DNA from: Stomoxys calcitrans
Taxonomy: Eukaryota; Arthropoda; Insecta; Diptera; Muscidae
Length of the DNA stretch: 64,000 bases
Reading direction: 5' to 3'
NCBI RefSeq assembly: GCF_963082655.1
Contig: NC_081554.1
Coordinates: 98,814,232 to 98,878,231 of the forward strand
Part shown: piece after piece, positions 58,300-64,000 of the stretch
Numbering within the stretch: the first letter of the stretch is position 1
Layout: every line of letters begins with the position of its first letter
Notes under the pieces: generated by a model
The model's database searches: none
What the model saw: the letters and a program-made list of their open reading frames with translations, nothing else
Told to the model about the DNA's origin: nothing
Translations under genes and position numbers: made by a program

Positions 58300-59220
58300 T
58301 GGGGGAATATTTAATGGCATAAATACTCTCGCATATGCTGTCTCTTGACAATTTGAATGACTAAATCAATGCCCTAAAGACATGCCGCAATTGAATATCA
58401 GGAACGACAGTAGTCAGAATTATTGCCAGGCAATGCTGGCTAAATACCTTCTTTTACAAACGTCAATCAATAGAATCGTGTCCATATGTCTCTCTTTTAT
58501 TGTTTCTCTGAGTGTTTGTGTCTGGGCGTGTGTAATACACACTGTGTATATGCGTGGTAGTTATTCGAGTGTCTTCCATGCTTTGATACCTTTGCTGATT
58601 CAAATCAAATGTAATGAAATTCCAGACACGCATTTCACCAAACAATCGAACACAAACGTGCAAATATTTACTGGCAACAGAACTCATCCATCGAGCCATT
58701 GATTCGTTCGGGTTTGACTTCTTGGCGCTTGGGTCGACTTAAGCGCTCTCTTCTTTGGCTTTTTTCTCATTTAGTGTGTGAAAGCTTCCGAAAAATGGGG
58801 TGTGTTACAGCCTGTTGACGGAAATGTCAAAATAAATGTCTATAATTTGGTTTTCGACTCTTGGAATACATCAACGAAGCAATTAAGCCTCTGAATTGAT
58901 TACCACTTGTCTAAAAGAACTCCAAATATTTCAATTACACACATCCCTCAAACATCACAAAGAAAGAGAGGGCGTTTGCATTCTCCCAACCAGCCTTTAA
59001 AAAAAGTATTGAAAACGCGTTTTTAAAACACGTACTAGCAAATGCGATATGAACATTCGCAAACCTTTGCAAAAGTCACGTGAGATAAATAGCTTATTTG
59101 CTTAAATTCACAAAATAACAAGGCTTACGCAGATAAAAATCAAATTTAAAAAAAGTGTTTGCCCATATTAAAACCTTTATACCGTAGGATTCTTAAAGTA
59201 TACCAGTAGGTTAGGTTAGG
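58300..59220. other. Non-coding, no gene recognised
   Basis: Overlapping frames of 106 (plus, 58382) and 78 (minus, 58463) codons lack motifs. GGTTAGGTTAGG at about 59209 is a short common fly repeat. Confidence 0.4.
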
Positions 59221-59223
59221 ATT

Positions 59224-60720
59224 ATGTGCCAGACTCACTTAGACGATTTCGTCCATTGTGATAATATACATAATAATATACATATCGGCATACATGGCGC
59301 TAGAGGCATATCCACAGACTCCAGTCCCTCCGGAATGTGTAGGGTAGGCTCGTCCGCTCTACAATTCGCTGATATATCTCTGATGACTGGCACCCAGAAC
59401 AGGTGCATTTTTAACGGTTCAGCCATTTTGTTGAGAGATCTGGTTTCTGGCTGCCTGGCTGTCTGAGAATATATTTATGTCAATCGTTCGTGAAAATATA
59501 TTTATGTCAATCGTCGGCATACATGGCGCTAGAGGCATATCCACAGACTTCAGTCCCTCCGGAACGTGTAGGGTAGTTCCTAGTCTCGAAAGTTCGTCCG
59601 CTCTACAATTCGCTGATATATCTCTGATGACTGGCACCCAGACCAGGTGCATTTTTAACTGTTCAGCCATTTTGTTGAGAGATCTGGTTTTTGGCTGCCT
59701 GGCTGTCTGAGAAGATATTTATGTCAATCGTCGTTATGACATTACATCTTAGCCACTCCACCACTGCAGTGATCTCCGCTTGATACACACTGGTCAAGAG
59801 TTGTCTTACTTGTTCTTTCCAAAACGTTAGTTCTTTCCAAAATTGAACTTCAAAATTTCCTGTCCAGCAAAACACCCAGGTACAGAACATTCTCTCCTCC
59901 CAAGGACACAGGTGCTACTGTGGGTAACTTGTATTACCTACTGAACAAAAATACGTCTGTCTTGTACGGATTTACGGCTATACCACTTTCTGGAGCTCAC
60001 TTCGCTGTCGTACTAAGAGCTTCCTAAAGTATATCTCTTAGAGTGCTGGGTGCCTGCATCTTTTAGTAAGTAAGTTATAAATAAACTTTCTTACTTTAGT
60101 GTTGAAAATTCCAGCTCCTTCATGATTGACGTGGTTAAAAGCACCATCAATGTCAAAAAATGCCACTGTATACGAGTATTCCTTGACAGCGACAACGTCG
60201 CGAAGGGCTCTTTCAGTGAACTTGCCCTTGCTATATGCATACTGTTGCCGAGACTGCCGATCTGCAGACATTTCTTTAAAACGAGCCAAGGCTATTTATC
60301 GCCCAAAGGGTTTTCGACACAGACACAATTTCCTAGCAACCTCCGACAAATGCATATCAGTGAAAACCTCTTCAGGCGCCTTGTTGTTCGTTGAAGAGTT
60401 TCGCGGGAAATGTGTGTTGACGATTAGTTCCACTGTTTCCTCACTAAACATTGCCCATACATTCTCTGACTTTTGAATGTTTCCTACCGTTATAGGTTTC
60501 TAAGGTAGGATCTTCCTTAGCCTAGAGGCCTCAGAGCTGCAGATTTCCGTCTATGATTTGTTCTGAACCTTTTTCAGCTCGCCCTTGTAGTTTCTTAGCT
60601 CTGCTTTACATAAGTCCCAGTCACGTGGGGCCCTTGTATATTTTGCCCTGTTGGAGAGTTTTCTGCAGATCTTCCTTAGACTAACCAGTCCTGGGGTCCA
60701 TCAATCCGCATTTCTTCTGT
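59224..60720 (-). mobile_element. LOA-type LINE remnant: linker, RT, RNase H
   Basis: On the minus strand: about 60690-60560 is the linker (LVSLRKICRKLSNRAKYTRA, PRDWDLCKAELRNYKGELKK). 60289-60120 is the RT core start (YAYSKGKFTERALRDVV) and motif A (YTVAFFDIDGAFNHVNHE). About 59970-59880 has a VNPYKTDVFLFSR and YKLPTVAPVSLGGENV block. 59810-59700 is RNase H (SVYQAEITAVVEWL, INIFSDSQAAKNQI), ending in HLVWVPVIRDISANCRADEL. RT motif C is lost to a deletion. An RNase H domain after the RT fits LOA/I-type LINEs. Multiple stops and an internal duplication; inactive. Confidence 0.75.
59283..59740 (-). repeat. Tandem duplication of the RNase H tail (~230-245 bp)
   Basis: The block TACATGGCGCTAGAGGCATA through GGCTGCCTGGCTGTCTGAGA occurs from 59291 and again from 59520. 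The second copy has about 16 extra bases (TTCCTAGTCTCGAAAG), so the offset grows from 229 to about 245 bp. Confidence 0.8.
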
Positions 60721-60919
60721 TTAGCGGAGGGACCACTTCTGCAGCATTTCCTCCAAGGCTGCAACTAATATAACGATGATCAGAGAAGCTGTGGTCATCC
60801 AAATCATCCCATTCACATATCCTTCCGCTGATATTCTCCAATACAAAGGTAACATCTGTGTACTTCCTGCCTGTACCTGGTAAAAAAGGTCGGTTTAGTT
60901 AACAGTATAATCAGATCAG

Positions 60920-61395
60920 TACACTCATAGAAAAAAGTTTGCTGAAAATAGCAAACACTGTCTGCTGAATATTAGTAGTTTATTTTGCTGCTATTTTAGC
61001 AGTAGCTCTGCTATTATAGCAGTATTTCCATTTCAGAGTAGCAGGCTTACTGCTGAAAAGTCTGTTGTTTGCTGAAAATGTCTGCTGTTTAATTATGAGC
61101 GGGATGTAAGAAGAATAAATAGAACACATAGGCGGATGTTTATAATCACCATTGAATGTATACTTTCCATAGCAGTAGAGCAATAACAAAATAAGCGAGC
61201 TAGCTCAGCCACATTTCAAAATGTATACCAATGATAGGATCAGGTAGCTTCTTTACAGTATTATTCCAAGCAAATTTTGTAAGTTCAAAAAGCAGTAAGA
61301 AATGTTTGCTGATACAGCATCCCTATGTCTGCTGAAACAGCAGACAAAAGCTGCTGATTTAGCATTTTTGCTGTTTTGAATAACAAATACTTTTA
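60920..61395. repeat. GCTGAAAA/AGCAG-rich dispersed repeat
   Basis: Starts CTCATAGAAAAAAGTTTGCTG. It then has many copies of GCTGAAAA, TCTGCTG, AGCAGTA and AGCAGACA in both orientations, giving several small hairpins (for example GCTGAAACAGC near 61330). Likely a non-autonomous DNA element; termini unclear. Confidence 0.45.
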
Positions 61396-61439
61396 TGTGG
61401 GGCACTTGTGCAGTGACTGGCAACAAAGGAGAAAACCAA

Positions 61440-61790
61440 TCAAAGGCAAGTCTGCAGCATATAGATCTCTGTGCACCGAAATGACAGGGGAATGCGCACT
61501 TGCCCTGCCGATGCCCTCAAGAGAATGTTGCACATATTGGTGATCGATATACACAAATGTGACAACGCTTCGAGTCTTCTATTTCCTAGGACTTGGAAAG
61601 CTAGAACATACTGACATGTTTGGATCTTTCCGAAACTTCCTGGAAAACTAACCACAGTGTTAACTATCATGGTTAAAATAGGTAGCAGAAATCCGTTAAT
61701 GGGTTGGGGCATCAAAGTATACAGTGGCACAGAAAAGACTACATACCCCAGTGAAAAAACACGTTTTACAAAATGAAATTTTTGAACGTA
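61440..61790 (+). mobile_element. LOA-type LINE fragment (post-RT region)
   Basis: The plus frame at 61492 reads MRTCPADALKRMLHILVID, the pattern found just after the RT domain in RNase H-bearing LINEs (a T/P..AL..LL.L.P.D/HI block). After frameshifts, LGKLEHTDMFGSF suggests continuation. The 190-codon open frame on the opposite strand (62012-61440) is taken as its antisense shadow. Confidence 0.4.
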
Positions 61791-61799
61791 ACCATATTT

Positions 61800-64000
61800 T
61801 GAAATAGCTAATATTTTGAAATCTAAGCTTTTGATATAACAGCTAAACCACATACACACATTTTGCCATGTGATGCATTCTGTTATGGCATACACCTTCA
61901 CTTTGGCTATATGTCCAAGAGTAGAACTTAGAGTAGACAATGTCGATTTTCTATTCTCATAAATCAACATTAGGCCAGAATTACTCCCGAGTTTTATATA
62001 TCTATGTTGCATTGGAATCCTAACGTTTAATAAAAATTAACATTAAATAGGAATATTTCAATTAAAAACCTTTGATCCTTTTTTGTTAGCTCAGATGTCA
62101 ATAGTACTGAATGGCTGCTGCTACAATCATCATTGTACACATTATTACGCCTGGACCCAATGGGACAGTAGACAAAAAACCATTGATATGACGAAACTTC
62201 AATTAAACTCTATATCAAACATTTGTTTCCAAACAATTTACCTATCTGATATTCAAGCTTTTGTACTTTTCAAAAAAAAAAATACTTTTTAATGTTCAAG
62301 CTTTTAAAGCCATACTCGACTATATACAAACATGCTAAGTAACACCAGTACTAAATGTAATTGCTGGCAGTGCCCTTAACTGCCTACCCATTGTAGACAT
62401 GAAGTCATTATATTTGATAGAGATGGAAGTCGGTGTTCAATAGCTGCAACCTTAGCTATTGCTAAACGGACGGATGGAGAGATTGATGGTTATGTCGATA
62501 GATGATAGCTCTGATTAACTTGGCCACACATTGAGGTAAAAAGTATACCAAAGAAGTTATAGGCCATAATTAAAAACGCATTAAGAATTTGAAAACTTTT
62601 TATCACTTTTCTTTACGTCTATACTTAAAAAGAAGAACAGAGCCAAAGGTAAATAGGTAATAAAATAGGTAATGTTCGTAAATGTCCATGGATAGATGGG
62701 GGTATAAAGGAGTAACAAACAAACAAAATTATATAACGATGTTGAGTTTGGTTATGCATGGACGAGGAAAAAGCTCAAAAAAGATTTTCTAAGTTTTTCT
62801 TCGTCATCTCTTAAGTATCCAGAACAAAGGGAAAGGGAGTATAGCTCGATAAATTTCGCTAATAAAATTGTATTTAGCACTTCATTAAGGGCTTAACGAA
62901 GCATGCATATACATTTATTTTTGGCTGCATATACAAACAAATATACGATTCACCAAAAATACAATAATTTCAAGTTTTTATGTATATAGAATCATAAATT
63001 GTTCACAAATATGCGCAACGATTGAAAAAAAAACTGAATCAACCTTAATATTTATTTTGAAATTTCGATTGATTTGAGCTTACTGAAGCGGAAGTATTGC
63101 ACAATTATTGTGAAAGCTTTAATGCATGTTTTTCAATTTTTGTTAATTTACCAGTGTCATTGATTATTCACTTTATTGCCTTGTTGAAGTAGACATAGTG
63201 ATTAATATAGCCTACTGCCTTATAAATTGTTGGAAGGATTCAAAGCAAGGGATTATGCTAAACTATGTAACAGGATAGTCGACACTGATTGCATGATATC
63301 TTCCATATATACTGTGATGTGAAACACGAAGGCATTTTTTTTTATTGATTTGCTTTATACAGCTCCCAAAGCATCTTTGAAATCAACTTTTCGAGCAACT
63401 AAAAAATGCAGTGTCTAATACATTTTTTCTATCTTGTATTCTGTTGTGAATTTGTTTGACTCCGAAGCCGAATTAGATATAAGTAGGCCTACAGTGATGG
63501 GTTCTCCATACACACGAATTCGCTCAGTCGTCTCACGTGAACCAGCCGAAATGGATTATTGTTAATTTCTCTTTCGAGATGAGCTTAATGGTCAAACATT
63601 TTATACAACGGAAAAATTAAATGATTTGACGCGTTTCGACTTAGTTTGAAATCATGAAATCCGCAGCCACCGATTCTATGTCTGACTCGCTAAAGCCACA
63701 AATTGTAGGAGCCGACAGGAATGACTAGGCTTCAGTATAATGATGGAGTAGGTACAACGCGTATAAAGAAACAGAAGAAGTGTAGCAGAACATAGCAGCA
63801 CGCCCACTCAGTAAACACGGAGGCGGGAGGAAACGATTAAAATTCCGGATAAAATTCGGCAATATAAGCGGCTGGAACAGGAGGAAAAACTTTAGTTGGC
63901 AAACCTTAAGTTAGATTCGATGTGAAATTTTTCGCCCTAACTCTAATTTTACACGTACTTAAGTGTGCTACCTACTTTTTACAACAACCTGATATTTATG
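61800..64000. other. Non-coding, no gene recognised
   Basis: About 2.2 kb of AT-rich DNA. No repeat family, RNA gene or ORF that I can support. Confidence 0.45.

Noticed and set aside
59200..59225. Telomere-like repeat (GGTTAGGTTAGG)
   Set aside because: Only two units; flies lack this telomeric repeat and the motif is common in dispersed fly DNA.
61440..62012. 190-codon open frame on the minus strand
   Set aside because: Its opposite strand encodes a recognisable LINE post-RT motif (61492 onward). The minus frame has no domain and no start context; treated as antisense shadow.

Overview
The window is animal nuclear DNA, most likely from a calyptrate (muscid-type) fly. It is AT-rich and has no bacterial gene layout. 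It is crowded with insect transposon families: DINE-1/Helentron-like elements (with the Drosophila DINE-1 core and 3' hairpin), tRNA-derived SINEs, Jockey- and LOA-type LINEs, a mariner relative and several MITEs. No complete protein-coding gene could be proven. Most open frames are chance frames or shadows of decayed transposons. The organism assignment is an inference from the repeat families.

Layout. 1-2.5 kb: a DINE copy, a SINE, and a MITE split by a second DINE. 2.9-3.9 kb: a promoter- or leader-like stretch that may be the start of a host gene. 5.2-8.2 kb: a Tc1-like end, SINE pieces, a LINE tail with target-site duplication, and an old DINE. 9.9-16.3 kb: SINEs and a full DINE inside a 166-bp repeat, followed by a recent tandem duplication of about 936 bp. 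17.46-18.47 kb: a candidate 5'-UTR exon with good splice sites. 19.2-26.3 kb: DINE, SINE, two copies of a 9-bp-TSD MITE, a mariner MITE and a mariner transposase pseudogene that still shows the DD34D spacing. 27.3-30.9 kb: LOA-type LINE pieces (ORF1, endonuclease, RT) interrupted by a DINE, plus a compact hairpin.

32,006-46,328 is the outstanding feature: a 14.3-kb foldback element. It has 8-bp target-site duplications, 275-bp matching subterminal segments, and two opposed arrays of one 156-bp unit (34 units on the left, 53 full plus one partial on the right) around a 126-bp AT-rich spacer. Neither array shows a net indel. The right arm carries a 13-unit (2,028-bp) higher-order repeat. The element has no transposase or other ORF, so it must be non-autonomous.

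47.7-64 kb: a DINE holding a LINE RT fragment truncated at both ends; scattered DINE and SINE pieces; an inverted-repeat element rich in CGTGAG; a Helitron-like element with degenerate tandem cassettes; a 127-codon unknown ORF with a DRE promoter motif just upstream; a decayed LOA LINE with RNase H; and a further LOA fragment on the other strand. The window is best read as intronic or intergenic DNA shaped by repeated nested insertion, with one very large palindromic satellite-like transposon at its centre.
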